Origin: CAUTYU01 sp963545205
Lineage (GTDB): Bacteria; Desulfobacterota; Desulfovibrionia; Desulfovibrionales; Desulfomicrobiaceae
Assembly: GCA_963545205.1 (NCBI GenBank)
Contig: CAUUHW010000006.1
Location: 105,908 to 169,907, forward strand
Direction of reading: 5' to 3'
Length of the DNA stretch: 64,000 bases
Made by a program: the position numbers and the translations under genes. The notes below the pieces were generated by a model. The model saw only the letters and a list, made by a program, of their open reading frames with translations, was not told where the DNA came from and did no database searches. Positions 25,438 through 34,028 of the stretch are shown one piece after another. Position 1 is the first letter of the stretch, and each line of letters begins with the position of its first letter.

Positions 25438-25510
25438 TTCTTTTTTTCTTTCTTTGAAGCCTTTGGCTTTCTTTTTTCTCTCCACACAACAGCTTTTCAG
25501 GGCAGCGACA

Positions 25511-26716
25511 ATGCACATACTTTCTTCTCAGGTACAGGAATACGCAGGCAGGTCTTCAATGATTCGGCAGATGTTTGAAGCCGGAATTGAACTGAAAAAA
25601 AAATATGGTCAGGAGAATGTGTATGATTTCAGTCTGGGCAATCCTGATTTTCCGCCGCCGCCCGGCGTTGGCAAGGCCCTGGCTGAACTGGCCGAAAATG
25701 CCGGAAAGCCTTTTGCTTTCGGGTATATGCCAAATGCGGGCACGCTTGCTGTCAGGCAGGCGCTGGCCGGACGTTTGCGCACTGAACAGCAAAGTGACAT
25801 TACAGCGGATCATCTTGTTCTGACTGTTGGCGCGGCTGGTGGCATGAACGCTTTTTTCCGCGCGGTACTCAATCCTGGTGACGAGGTTATCTGTCCTGCG
25901 CCGTATTTTGTTGAGTACGGATTTTACGTGCAAAATTTTGGCGGAAAACTCTGTCCTGTACCCGCGAAACCTGAAACCTTTGATCTTGATCTGGAAGCGG
26001 TTGAAGCGGCCATCACGCCCGCGACAAGAGTGGTGCTTGTCAATTCGCCCAATAATCCAACGGGCAGGGTGTACAGCCAGGAGCAAATGGAAGGTCTGGC
26101 CGAGATTATAACGCGAAAAAGCAGGCAAAATCAGCGTGTGATTTATCTGCTGGCAGATGAACCGTACCGTTTTTTGAGTTTTGACGGTCAGGAAGTGCCG
26201 GCACTTCTTCCTCTGTATCCGTACACGGTCGTGGTCAGTTCTTTTTCCAAAAATCTGTCTCTGGCCGGAGAGCGAATCGGGTATGTGCTGCTTAACCCTC
26301 GTATGCCGAAGGTCGCTGAATTGCACGCCGGACTGGTGCTCACCAATCGTATTTTGGGCTTTGTCAACGCGCCGTGTATTGGACAGTATATTGTGGAGCG
26401 TTGTGTAAATGAACAGGCTGACAAAACCGTGTATGAGGCCCGCCGGACGGCAATGGCAGGTGTTCTGGACAAGGCTGGTTTGTCGTATGTCTTGCCCCAG
26501 GGAGCTTTTTATTTTTTTCCGAAAGTGCCGCGCGGTTTGACTGACCTGGATTTTGTCGCCCTGTTGCAGGAAGAGCGAGTCCTTGCCGTACCCGGCAGCG
26601 GATTTGGTTGTCCCGGATATTTTCGGTTGTCTTTTTCCGTTCAAAAACAGATGATTGAGGCCTCAGGACAGAGTTTTCTTCGCGCTGTTGAAAGAGCAGG
26701 GGAAAAAAAGGCGTAA
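25511..26716 (+). CDS. PLP-dependent class I/II aminotransferase
   Basis: 401-residue aminotransferase of the aspartate aminotransferase fold type I. Visible signatures are the substrate loop DFSLGNPDFPPPPG, GYMPNAGT, the cofactor-binding NSPNNPTGRVY, DEPYRF and the PLP-lysine motif SFSKNLSLAGERIGY, with the carboxylate-binding Arg in GYFRLSF. The substrate cannot be fixed from sequence. Aspartate, aromatic or alanine-type donors are all possible. The open frame extends upstream to 25403 over the end of the sigma-54 activator gene, but ATG 25511 gives the standard N-terminus (SSQVQEYAGRSSMIRQMFEAG). Confidence 0.92.
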   Translation: MHILSSQVQEYAGRSSMIRQMFEAGIELKKKYGQENVYDFSLGNPDFPPPPGVGKALAELAENAGKPFAFGYMPNAGTLAVRQALAGRLRTEQQSDITADHLVLTVGAAGGMNAFFRAVLNPGDEVICPAPYFVEYGFYVQNFGGKLCPVPAKPETFDLDLEAVEAAITPATRVVLVNSPNNPTGRVYSQEQMEGLAEIITRKSRQNQRVIYLLADEPYRFLSFDGQEVPALLPLYPYTVVVSSFSKNLSLAGERIGYVLLNPRMPKVAELHAGLVLTNRILGFVNAPCIGQYIVERCVNEQADKTVYEARRTAMAGVLDKAGLSYVLPQGAFYFFPKVPRGLTDLDFVALLQEERVLAVPGSGFGCPGYFRLSFSVQKQMIEASGQSFLRAVERAGEKKA

Positions 26717-26726
26717 GATTTTGCCC

Positions 26727-26756
26727 TTGACTTGCATTTGTCAAAGAGAGTATATA
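26727..26756 (+). promoter_or_regulatory. promoter for ffh operon
   Basis: TTGACT (26727-26732) and TATATA (26751-26756) with an 18-base spacer. TTGAC and GTCAA (26740-26744) also form a short inverted repeat across the minus-35, possibly an operator. Confidence 0.5.
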
Positions 26757-26836
26757 TAAAATTTTTTTGTGAATGTCGGTTTTTGATTCCATTTTGAGCT
26801 GTGTTTGGTTTGCTTTTTTAATTTGTTGAGTTGCTT

Positions 26837-28255
26837 ATGTTTGAAAATCTGAGTGATCGTCTCAACACAGTATTTCGCAATCTGCGCGGTCAGGGACGTC
26901 TGAATGAAAAAAATATTCAGGACGGTCTGCGTGAGGTGCGTCTGGCATTGCTGGAGGCGGACGTTCATTTTAAGGTTGTCAAAGATTTTGTTGAGCGGAT
27001 AAAAGAGCGGGCCTTGGGCCAGGACGTGCTGGAGAGTTTGACCCCCGGGCAACAGGTGGTCAAAATCGTGCATAACGAGATGATCTCCCTGCTTGGCGGC
27101 CGGACAACAGAGCTTGACCTGGCCTGTAAACCACCGGCTGTCATTATGCTTGTTGGTTTGCAGGGTTCGGGAAAAACAACCAGCGCGGCCAAGCTGGCTC
27201 TGCATTTGCGTAAAGAAAAATATGAGCCGTATCTGGTTCCCGCTGACGTGTACCGTCCGGCAGCCATTGATCAGTTGACCAAGCTGGGCGCGGAACTCAG
27301 GGTTCCGGTTTTTCTTTCTGCAGCGGATATGAATCCGGTGGATATTTGCCGGCAGGCAGTTGCTCAGGCGGAAAAAGCCGGTGCCGGTGTTGTGCTTCTG
27401 GATACTGCTGGCCGCCTGCATATTGATGAAGAACTGATGCAGGAACTGGCCGCAATCAAGGATGCCTGCAAGCCGCAGGAAATCTTGTTTGTGGCTGATG
27501 CCATGACTGGTCAGGACGCAGTGAATGTCGCGTCTCGTTTTAACGAACATCTTGATATCAGTGGAATTGTGCTGACCAAGATGGAAGGTGACGCCCGCGG
27601 CGGCGCGGCACTTTCAATCACCAGTGTCACGCAAAAGCCGATCAAGTTTATTGGTGTTGGCGAAAAATTAAGCGAGCTTGAGGTTTTTCATCCGGATCGT
27701 GTTGCTTCGCGTATTCTGGGCATGGGTGATGTTTTGACCCTGATTGAAAAAGCTCAGGCATCTATTGACGAAAAGGAAGCCCGTGAGTTGCAGGGCAAGC
27801 TGGAACAGGCTGATTTTACCCTGGAAGATTTTCGTCAGCAGATGCGTAAACTCAAAAAACTCGGCTCGCTGGAAGGGTTGATGAAGCTTGTTCCCGGTAT
27901 GGGAAAGGTGAGAGAACAGTTGAAAGAGGCCCGTCTGCCGGATAAAGAACTGGCAAAGGTTGAGGCAATAATCAGTTCCATGACTCATCAGGAACGCCTA
28001 CGTCCCAAGATAATAAATGCCAGCCGCAAGGTTCGTATTGCCAAAGGAAGCGGCGTAGAGGTGCAGGACGTGAACTCGCTTTTACGCAATTTTGAGCAGA
28101 TGCGTAAGATGATGAAAAAAATGATGGGCAGCATGAAACAGGGCAAACGGATACCTGGTCTTGCCGGTATGCCCGCTCTCGCTTCCGGTGGAGGGGGGAA
28201 TGTCGCGGCGTTAAAGTCCATGCGGAAGAAAATGAAGAAAAAACGGAAAAAATAA
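26837..28255 (+). CDS. ffh: signal recognition particle protein Ffh
   Basis: 472-residue SRP54 homologue that binds 4.5S RNA and signal sequences and targets ribosomes to FtsY at the membrane. It has the N domain (MFENLSDRLNTVFRNLRGQ), a G domain with P-loop GLQGSGKTTSAAKLA, DTAGRLHID and TKMEGDARGG, and a methionine-rich M domain (LLRNFEQMRKMMKKMMGSM) ending in a Lys-rich tail. ATG 26837 is chosen over TTG 26831. First gene of the conserved ffh-rpsP-khpA-rimM-trmD-rplS string. Confidence 0.97.
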   Translation: MFENLSDRLNTVFRNLRGQGRLNEKNIQDGLREVRLALLEADVHFKVVKDFVERIKERALGQDVLESLTPGQQVVKIVHNEMISLLGGRTTELDLACKPPAVIMLVGLQGSGKTTSAAKLALHLRKEKYEPYLVPADVYRPAAIDQLTKLGAELRVPVFLSAADMNPVDICRQAVAQAEKAGAGVVLLDTAGRLHIDEELMQELAAIKDACKPQEILFVADAMTGQDAVNVASRFNEHLDISGIVLTKMEGDARGGAALSITSVTQKPIKFIGVGEKLSELEVFHPDRVASRILGMGDVLTLIEKAQASIDEKEARELQGKLEQADFTLEDFRQQMRKLKKLGSLEGLMKLVPGMGKVREQLKEARLPDKELAKVEAIISSMTHQERLRPKIINASRKVRIAKGSGVEVQDVNSLLRNFEQMRKMMKKMMGSMKQGKRIPGLAGMPALASGGGGNVAALKSMRKKMKKKRKK

Positions 28256-28278
28256 AACATATTGAAAGGAGAATATTC

Positions 28279-28518
28279 ATGGCTGTAAAATTAAGATTGA
28301 CCCGGATGGGCGCAAAGAAAAAACCTTTTTACCGTGTTGTGGCGATTAACAGTGAAACCCGTCGTGATGGACGTCCACTTGAATTTCTGGGCTACTACAA
28401 TCCAATGGCCGAACCGGTGGAAGTCAAGCTTGATATGCAAAAGGTCAATGTCTGGCTGGACAGGGGAGCGCAACCTTCAGACACGGTTCGTTCACTTATA
28501 AAGAAAATTTCGGCCTAG
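28279..28518 (+). CDS. rpsP: 30S ribosomal protein S16
   Basis: 79 residues, standard size, with the S16 opening AVKLRLTRMGAKKKPFYRVV and the YNPMAEP segment. It follows ffh by 23 bases with AAGGAG before the start. A 212-base spacer without a recognisable gene separates it from khpA. Confidence 0.98.
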   Translation: MAVKLRLTRMGAKKKPFYRVVAINSETRRDGRPLEFLGYYNPMAEPVEVKLDMQKVNVWLDRGAQPSDTVRSLIKKISA

Positions 28519-28730
28519 TTCGCGCGTTGCCCTCTCTTTTTTGCGACAGCTCGCGGAGCAGTCTGTGGGGAAACAGGAAAGAGAAAATTTTTTTGCTTCA
28601 TTGGTAAATAGATTTGTGTTTTCTCTTGCAATGGCATATATGTCTTGCAACGACAGGAACAAAAAAAGACGAACAGAACCTGTTCAGATACTGTATGTTG
28701 TATGCCCTGTACCAGAAAGAGGAGGTGGCA

Positions 28731-28964
28731 ATGTTGAAGGAACTGATCGAGTATATGGTGAAATCGTTGGTGGATAATCCTGATGAAGTGAATATCTCAG
28801 AAGTGGAAGGTGAGCAGACTTCAGTGATAGAACTGAAGGTTGCCAAGGAAGACCTCGGCAAGGTTATTGGCAAGCAGGGGCGCACGGCCCGTGCCATGCG
28901 AACTATTTTGAATGCCGCTTCGACCAAGGCTCGCAAGCGTGCGGTGCTTGAAATTCTGGAATAG
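28731..28964 (+). CDS. khpA: KH-domain RNA-binding protein KhpA
   Basis: 77-residue single type II KH-domain protein. LKELIEYMVKSLVDNPDEV is followed by the RNA-binding GxxG loop in GKVIGKQGRTARAMR. KhpA works with KhpB/Jag in RNA binding and cell-size control in other bacteria, and its place between rpsP and rimM is highly conserved. ATG 28731 is preceded by AGGAGGTGG. The longer upstream frame is not used. Confidence 0.94.
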   Translation: MLKELIEYMVKSLVDNPDEVNISEVEGEQTSVIELKVAKEDLGKVIGKQGRTARAMRTILNAASTKARKRAVLEILE

Positions 28965-28970
28965 ACCTGT

Positions 28971-29489
28971 ATGCGTCAGGCTTTGATCCTTTTTGGAAGG
29001 GTGGTGAAGCCGCACGGATTGAAAGGGGAGATATGCGTAGAGCCGTACGCGACCTCCCTTTTTTCTTTTGACAATATCCGGCGGGTTTACCTGCAACAGG
29101 CGGGAAGAAACCCCCGGCCGTTTGCTCTGGCTTCGTGGCGACCACACAGCGGGCGTCTGCTTGTTGTTCTGGAACAGGTTGACGGGCGGGATCAGGCCCT
29201 TGAATGGGTTGGCGCGGATTTTCTGGTGCGTGAGAAAGATTTGCCCCTGCCAGAAGCAGGGAAGCTGTGTCTGGAAAATCTGAGAGGCTTTTCAGCCTGT
29301 CTGCCAACAGGAGAATGCGTTGGCACGGTTCGGGAATTTCACGACTACGGAGCAAGTCCGGTTGCGGTTGTTGACAGGTCGGACGGCACGGAAATTTTGC
29401 TTCCAATGCCCGCGGAATTTGTTGAAGATGTTGATATGGCCGGACGCAAACTGGTTCTTGTTGTACCGGAAGGCTTGCTGGGTATTTAA
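28971..29489 (+). CDS. rimM: 16S rRNA processing protein RimM
   Basis: 172-residue ribosome maturation factor that assists 30S head assembly with S19. The N-terminal beta-barrel starts ILFGRVVKPHGLKGEICVEP. The C-terminal PRC-barrel has VGTVREFHDYGASPVAVV and LLPMPAEFVEDVDMAGRKLV. It starts 6 bases after khpA and is followed by trmD. Confidence 0.96.
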   Translation: MRQALILFGRVVKPHGLKGEICVEPYATSLFSFDNIRRVYLQQAGRNPRPFALASWRPHSGRLLVVLEQVDGRDQALEWVGADFLVREKDLPLPEAGKLCLENLRGFSACLPTGECVGTVREFHDYGASPVAVVDRSDGTEILLPMPAEFVEDVDMAGRKLVLVVPEGLLGI

Positions 29490-29506
29490 CGGCCGTGGAA
29501 GAGAAT

Positions 29507-30781
29507 ATGCACATTGAACTCCTGACCCTGTTTCCTGAATTTTTTACCACTGCTTTGCAAGCGGGCCTGATGGGCAAGGCGCAGGAAAAAGGAATCCTTA
29601 GCTTTACCTTCCACAATCCGAGGGACTTTTCTCTTGACCGGCATGGCAAGGTCGATGACCGGCCTTACGGCGGGGGGCCGGGCATGGTCATGGCTGTACA
29701 GCCGCTGGCGGACTGTTTGCAGGCTCTTCCCGATCCCGGCCGGGTTCTTGTGTTTTCGCCCAGGGGCCGCTGTCTTGACCAAGGGTTTTGCCAGGAACTG
29801 GCAAAGGAAGAGTGCCTGACGCTTGTGTGTGGCCGTTACGAGGGCATTGACGCCCGGCTGGCTCAGGTTGTGGACTATGAAGAAGTCAGTATTGGAGATT
29901 TTGTCCTCAATGGCGGAGAAAGCGCGGCCCTTTGTCTTGTTGAAAGTGTGGGCCGCCTGCTGCCCGGATTTATGGGCCATGAGGATTCCGCGGGTGAAGA
30001 GAGCTTTAGTCAGGGGTTGCTGGAATATCCGCATTTCACTAGACCGGAAGTTTTTTGGGGGCAAGGTGTGCCGGAAGTGCTTTTGTCCGGGAACCATAAG
30101 GAAATTTCGCGTTGGCGGCGGGAAAAATCTCTGGCAATTACTCTTGACAGTCGGCCGGAACTTCTTGATAATGTCCAACTTTCTGATAGCGACTTGTCTT
30201 TTTTGCGCAAGTGCCAGCGCAGGCGTCTGGGAAGAAATCTTTTTGTCGCGCTGGTGCATTTTCCGGTTCTGGACAGGGAAGGGAAAGAGACGTGCACTTC
30301 TTTGACAAATCTTGATATTCACGATATTGCCCGCCTTTGCGCCACATATGGGCTTGGGGGCTATTTTGTCTGCACGCCTCTTGAAGATCAGCAGGTTCTG
30401 GCCCAGGAACTTGTTGAACACTGGACAACAGGCGAAGGAAAAAAGACAAATCCAGACAGGGCCAGAGCGCTTGCGGAGGTCAACATCGTTGCCTCGCTGG
30501 CAGCCGCCTGTCTGGAAATAGAAAATACGTGCGGAATGGTTCCTTGGATGGTTGCGACAAGTGCCAGAGAGGGGCATTTTTCTGTTCAGGATTTGCGTCA
30601 GCTGCTAAAAAATGAGCCGGTGCTGCTTGTTTTGGGAACAGGACATGGCCTGGCTCCTGATGTGCTTGCGGCCTGCAAGGGGACTTTGCGCTCCCTGCGA
30701 TTTCTGGACAGCTATAATCACCTTGCCGTGAGAAGCGCGGCTGCGATTATTGTTGATCGCATTCTGGGTGATTTTCGGTAA
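29507..30781 (+). CDS. trmD: TrmD fused to a second SPOUT RNA methyltransferase domain
   Basis: 424-residue protein. Residues 1-235 are TrmD, tRNA (guanine-37-N1)-methyltransferase: IELLTLFPEFF, DRPYGGGPGMVM, CGRYEGID, SIGDFVLNGGE and SGNHKEISRWRR. Residues about 240-424 are an extra domain of the SAM-dependent RNA methyltransferase type (Methyltrn_RNA_4): LFVALVHFP, LDIHDIARLCATYGL and a knot-like end LLVLGTGHGLAP with LRFLDSYNHLAVRSAAAII. Canonical TrmD is about 240 residues. The extension is known to me from Desulfovibrio-type genomes, and its RNA target is unknown. ATG 29507 is preferred over GTG 29495 because GGAAGAG is well placed. Confidence 0.95.
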   Translation: MHIELLTLFPEFFTTALQAGLMGKAQEKGILSFTFHNPRDFSLDRHGKVDDRPYGGGPGMVMAVQPLADCLQALPDPGRVLVFSPRGRCLDQGFCQELAKEECLTLVCGRYEGIDARLAQVVDYEEVSIGDFVLNGGESAALCLVESVGRLLPGFMGHEDSAGEESFSQGLLEYPHFTRPEVFWGQGVPEVLLSGNHKEISRWRREKSLAITLDSRPELLDNVQLSDSDLSFLRKCQRRRLGRNLFVALVHFPVLDREGKETCTSLTNLDIHDIARLCATYGLGGYFVCTPLEDQQVLAQELVEHWTTGEGKKTNPDRARALAEVNIVASLAAACLEIENTCGMVPWMVATSAREGHFSVQDLRQLLKNEPVLLVLGTGHGLAPDVLAACKGTLRSLRFLDSYNHLAVRSAAAIIVDRILGDFR

Positions 30782-30838
30782 TTTTTGCAATAGCCGTAAC
30801 TGGGCCTGGCCCATATATTTTTAAGGAGAAAATGTCAG

Positions 30839-31186
30839 ATGGAAATTATCAAAAAAATTGAAGCCGCGCAGTTGCGTACCGACCTGCCCAGGTTTAATTC
30901 CGGTGATACCATAAAGGTATATGTTCGTATCGTGGAGGGTGAAAAAGAGCGTATCCAGGCTTTTCAGGGCGTTGTTGTCCGCATCAACCGTGGCGGAAGC
31001 TGCGCGAGCTTTGTTGTGCGCAAGATCTCTGATGGTGTTGGCGTGGAAAGAATCTTCCCTCTGCATTCGCCATTTATTGAAAAGATTGACGTGTTGACAG
31101 AAGGCGTTGTGCGCCGCAGCCGTATTTACTATCTGCGTAATCTGAAAGGAAAGGCCGCGCGCATTAAAGCCAAGACAAACTGGTAG
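30839..31186 (+). CDS. rplS: 50S ribosomal protein L19
   Basis: 115 residues, standard. FNSGDTIKVYVRIVEGEKER, FQGVVVRINRGG and KIDVLTEGVVRRSRIYYLR are diagnostic of L19. AAGGAG lies 10 bases ahead of the ATG. The conserved trmD-rplS-rnhB order continues. Confidence 0.98.
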   Translation: MEIIKKIEAAQLRTDLPRFNSGDTIKVYVRIVEGEKERIQAFQGVVVRINRGGSCASFVVRKISDGVGVERIFPLHSPFIEKIDVLTEGVVRRSRIYYLRNLKGKAARIKAKTNW

Positions 31187-31210
31187 TTTCAGTTTTGGCT
31201 GGCACTGGTG

Positions 31211-31780
31211 ATGCCTGAAAAACTTGAATGCGGACTTGATGAGGCTGGCAGAGGTTGTCTGGCCGGCCCTGTTGTGGCCGCGGCTGTTATTTTGCCTGCC
31301 AGATATGATTTGGAACTTGATGACTCGAAAAAACTGAGTCCCTCTAAAAGACAGAAAATTGCTGTTGCTATCAAAGCCCAGGCTCGTGCTTGGGCTTTGG
31401 GTTTTTCCTGGCCCCGCGAAATTGAGCGTATCAATATCCTGCAGGCCTCTTTGCTGGCCATGAAACGAGCTGCTTACAGTCTGCCTGTTCTGCCCACACT
31501 TTTACTGGTTGATGGAAACCAGCAAATTCCCTGTGAGCTTCCCCAGAAAACAATTATTGGCGGTGATAGTCTGGTGCCGGCAATTTCCGCGGCCTCCATT
31601 CTTGCCAAAACCTTTCGTGACGACCTTATTGTCGGTTTGGCTGATTCCTACTGCGGTTATGGCCTCAAGCGGCATAAAGGCTACGGCACAAAAGAGCATT
31701 TTCAAAAACTGTCTGAACTTGGCCCATCACCATTGCACAGGTTGACCTTTCGCGGCGTTGTCCAGACACGGCAGGGCTGA
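31211..31780 (+). CDS. rnhB: ribonuclease HII
   Basis: 189-residue RNase HII, which removes ribonucleotides from DNA and RNA primers. The catalytic acidic residues are visible in CGLDEAGRGCLAGPVVAAAV (Asp, Glu) and LLVDGNQQIP, with the C-terminal YGLKRHKGYGTKEH loop. ATG 31211 follows GTG 31208, and either could serve. Coupled closely to yraN. Confidence 0.96.
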   Translation: MPEKLECGLDEAGRGCLAGPVVAAAVILPARYDLELDDSKKLSPSKRQKIAVAIKAQARAWALGFSWPREIERINILQASLLAMKRAAYSLPVLPTLLLVDGNQQIPCELPQKTIIGGDSLVPAISAASILAKTFRDDLIVGLADSYCGYGLKRHKGYGTKEHFQKLSELGPSPLHRLTFRGVVQTRQG

Positions 31781-31782
31781 TT

Positions 31783-32193
31783 ATGTCAACGACCAGTCAT
31801 CTTTCGCTTGGTGCTGCCGGTGAAAAAATTGCTGAAACCTGGTTGCGAAAAAAAGGCTACCGTATTCTGGACCGGAACTGGAAAACCCGTCAGGGAGAGA
31901 TAGACCTTGTTTGCAAGGATAAAAAAACGCTTGTCTTTGTCGAAGTCAAGACCAGACGCCAGGGGGGCATGACGCTTCCTGGAGAGGCCCTGACAAAGGA
32001 AAAACAAAAACGGCTGATTCAGGCTGCCAGCGCGTATATGTCGGCGCATAAAGACTGGAAGACCGCCTGCCGTTTTGATTTTATTGGTGTTGTTATTCAA
32101 GCTGGCGACAGTTTCAGCGTGGAGCATGAGCAAAATGTCATTGATTTCAGCTACGCTGTGGGTGGTGGCCACTCCACTTGGCAACCCTGGTGA
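31783..32193 (+). CDS. UPF0102 (YraN) family endonuclease-like protein
   Basis: 136-residue member of the YraN family with a PD-(D/E)XK nuclease core: GEKIAETWLRKKGYRILDRNW, GEIDLV and LVFVEVKTRR. Function is undetermined. Family members often flank rnhB and rsmI, as here. The stop of rnhB is 2 bases upstream. The 3' end overlaps the rsmI start by 59 bases. Confidence 0.93.
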   Translation: MSTTSHLSLGAAGEKIAETWLRKKGYRILDRNWKTRQGEIDLVCKDKKTLVFVEVKTRRQGGMTLPGEALTKEKQKRLIQAASAYMSAHKDWKTACRFDFIGVVIQAGDSFSVEHEQNVIDFSYAVGGGHSTWQPW

Positions 32194-32983
32194 TTTAAGC
32201 CCCCGCGCGGCGCGGGTTTTGCAAGATGTCAGCTGCGTTCTGGCCGAGGACACCCGCCGGGCCGGACTGCTTTTTTCCCGCCTTGGTTTGAAAGCGGCCA
32301 GATTCATAAGTCTGTACGAACATAATGAAACTGCCCGTATCCGTCAGGCACTTGATTTTTTGGAGCGGGGCGAGGATATCGCCTTGATTTCAGACGCAGG
32401 CACGCCACTGATGTCCGATCCCGGTTATCTGCTTGTGCGGGCCTGCCGTGAAGCCGGATTCTGTGTGCGCCCGGTTCCCGGCCCCTGCGCGGCCATTGCC
32501 GCCCTGATGGCCTCTGGGCTCCCGCCTTATCCTTTTTATTTCGCTGGATTTTTGCCCCGTAAAGATGGCGCTGTCCGGTCTTTTTTTTCCAGCCTTTGCG
32601 CGCTTGACGCGACCCTTGTTTTTTACGAACGCAAAAACCGCCTGCCTCATATCCTGGACATTGCCTTTGAGCAGTTCGGCCCAAGAAAATTTTGTATTGC
32701 CCGTGAGTTGACCAAGGAGTTTGAAGAGTTTATTTTCGGTAGACTTGGCGAAACAAGCAGCCAGCTGGAGAATTTGCTGGGAGAGATAACTGTTCTTCTG
32801 GGGCCACCGGATGCGGATAAACGAATGGAGCAGGCTGAACTGACAGAACTCTTAAGCGAGCTTTTGCAGGAAGACGCGCCTCTTAAAGTCATTGCCAGCC
32901 AGGCTGCCACACGGGTACGCGGCTGGACAGCAAAGGAAATTTACGCCTTATGCTGCAAGCTGCGGCAGGACGAACTGAAATGA
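32135..32983 (+). CDS. rsmI: 16S rRNA C1402 2'-O-methyltransferase RsmI
   Basis: 282-residue SAM-dependent tetrapyrrole-methylase-fold enzyme that modifies C1402 of 16S rRNA. Signatures are LWVVATPLGNPGDLSPRA, LAEDTRRAG, ALISDAGTPLMSDPGY and PVPGPCAAIAALMASGL. Of several in-frame ATG codons I choose 32135, which has GGAG 10 bases before it. 32126 is too close to that site and 32075 is too long. It overlaps yraN at the 5' end and the PTS IID gene (ATGA) at the 3' end. Confidence 0.95.
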   Translation: MSLISATLWVVATPLGNPGDLSPRAARVLQDVSCVLAEDTRRAGLLFSRLGLKAARFISLYEHNETARIRQALDFLERGEDIALISDAGTPLMSDPGYLLVRACREAGFCVRPVPGPCAAIAALMASGLPPYPFYFAGFLPRKDGAVRSFFSSLCALDATLVFYERKNRLPHILDIAFEQFGPRKFCIARELTKEFEEFIFGRLGETSSQLENLLGEITVLLGPPDADKRMEQAELTELLSELLQEDAPLKVIASQAATRVRGWTAKEIYALCCKLRQDELK

Positions 32984-33726
32984 ACACACGGGTTTTATTT
33001 TCTGTCTTTTTTCGTACCTATCTGGTTGGAGCGGCCTTTAATACCAACGGTCTGCAAAATATCGGGTTTTCCTATGTGGTGGATCCGGGGCTGCGGGCCA
33101 TCTATCAGGGAAAAAAATTGCAAAAGGCCAGAAGGAGGTATCTTGGGCTGTATAATACCCACCCCTTCTGGACTCCGATGCTGGCCGGTATCTTTCTGTT
33201 TCTGGAACAAAAAATTGCCAGAGACCTGATCCCTGTTCAGGCTCATGTTCAGCTTCGTTCCACTCTTTCATATACGCTTTCCGCGATAGGGGACTCCTTT
33301 TTGAGCGGCAGTTTTTTTATCTTCTGGTCGCTGGTTTCAATTTCTTTTTGTTTGCTTTCATGGTACCAGCCCATGTTTGTTTTTTGGGGGGGCTGTTTTG
33401 TTTTGCTTCAGGCTGTAAAATTGTACACCTTTTACTTGGGGCTCACGCAGGGGCTTGATTGCCTGCAGCGGTTGCAGCGCTGGGATCTTATCAACTGGGG
33501 CCAGCGTCTTAAATTTGTCAACGCCTGTTTGCTGCCGGTAATCTGGTATCTGTTTTTGCCCCTGAACGCGGACTGGACAGTCCTGTTGGCTGGCGGGCTG
33601 AGCATGGCAGCGGCTGTCTGGTTGATCCATGTTTTTCCTGCGGTGCGGGAGATTATTTTGCTGTGTCTCTTGTTTCTTTTCTGGGAACAGGAGCGTATTT
33701 TTATGTTTTTGGGACTTGCAGGGTAG
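32980..33726 (+). CDS. mannose-type PTS component IID
   Basis: 248-residue membrane protein of the mannose/fructose/sorbose PTS IID family. NGLQNIGFSYVVDPGLRAIY and YLGLYNTHPFWTPMLAGIFL match the IID N-domain, then come AIGDSFLSGSFFIFWSL and three further hydrophobic segments. IID normally works with IIC, IIB and IIA for sugar uptake. None of those three is within this window, and the gene upstream is rsmI with a 4-base overlap. HPr and enzyme I follow. In related bacteria such partial systems are thought to be regulatory rather than transporting (inference). Confidence 0.88.
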   Translation: MNTRVLFSVFFRTYLVGAAFNTNGLQNIGFSYVVDPGLRAIYQGKKLQKARRRYLGLYNTHPFWTPMLAGIFLFLEQKIARDLIPVQAHVQLRSTLSYTLSAIGDSFLSGSFFIFWSLVSISFCLLSWYQPMFVFWGGCFVLLQAVKLYTFYLGLTQGLDCLQRLQRWDLINWGQRLKFVNACLLPVIWYLFLPLNADWTVLLAGGLSMAAAVWLIHVFPAVREIILLCLLFLFWEQERIFMFLGLAG

Positions 33727-33731
33727 AATAT

Positions 33732-34028
33732 ATGGGAAGTGTTGAGGAAAAAGAAACGCTGGTCGGTACGGTTCGCGTTCAAAATGAATTTGGTCTTCAT
33801 GCCCGACCGGCAGGACAGTTGGCGCGGGAAGCCGGAGCGTATGCCTCTCAGATTCTGCTTGAATGTGGTGGCCGCCAGGTTGATGCCAAAAGTATCCTTG
33901 ATATTTTAACGCTGGCTGCTCCGCGCGGAACAGAGCTGACCTTGCGGGTCAGTGGTGCGGACGCGCCGGCTGCTTTTGCGGCCATCAGTCTTTTTTTTGA
34001 AAACCATTTTGCTGCGGGCGGGAGTTAA
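33732..34028 (+). CDS. ptsH: PTS phosphocarrier protein HPr
   Basis: 98 residues. The active histidine is in GLHARPAG (residue 23), with the regulatory-site-like KSILDILTL segment typical of HPr. The Ser in DAKSI could be an HPr kinase target. The longer frame to 33663 overlaps the IID gene and lacks a ribosome site; ATG 33732 is chosen. The stop shares a base with the ptsI start. Confidence 0.94.
   Translation: MGSVEEKETLVGTVRVQNEFGLHARPAGQLAREAGAYASQILLECGGRQVDAKSILDILTLAAPRGTELTLRVSGADAPAAFAAISLFFENHFAAGGS

Noticed and set aside
25556..26644. 362-codon open frame on the minus strand
   Set aside because: Mirror of the aminotransferase gene, low-complexity basic product.
29486..30577. 363-codon open frame on the minus strand
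   Set aside because: Antisense to trmD; product rich in Arg/Gln/Pro without a domain.
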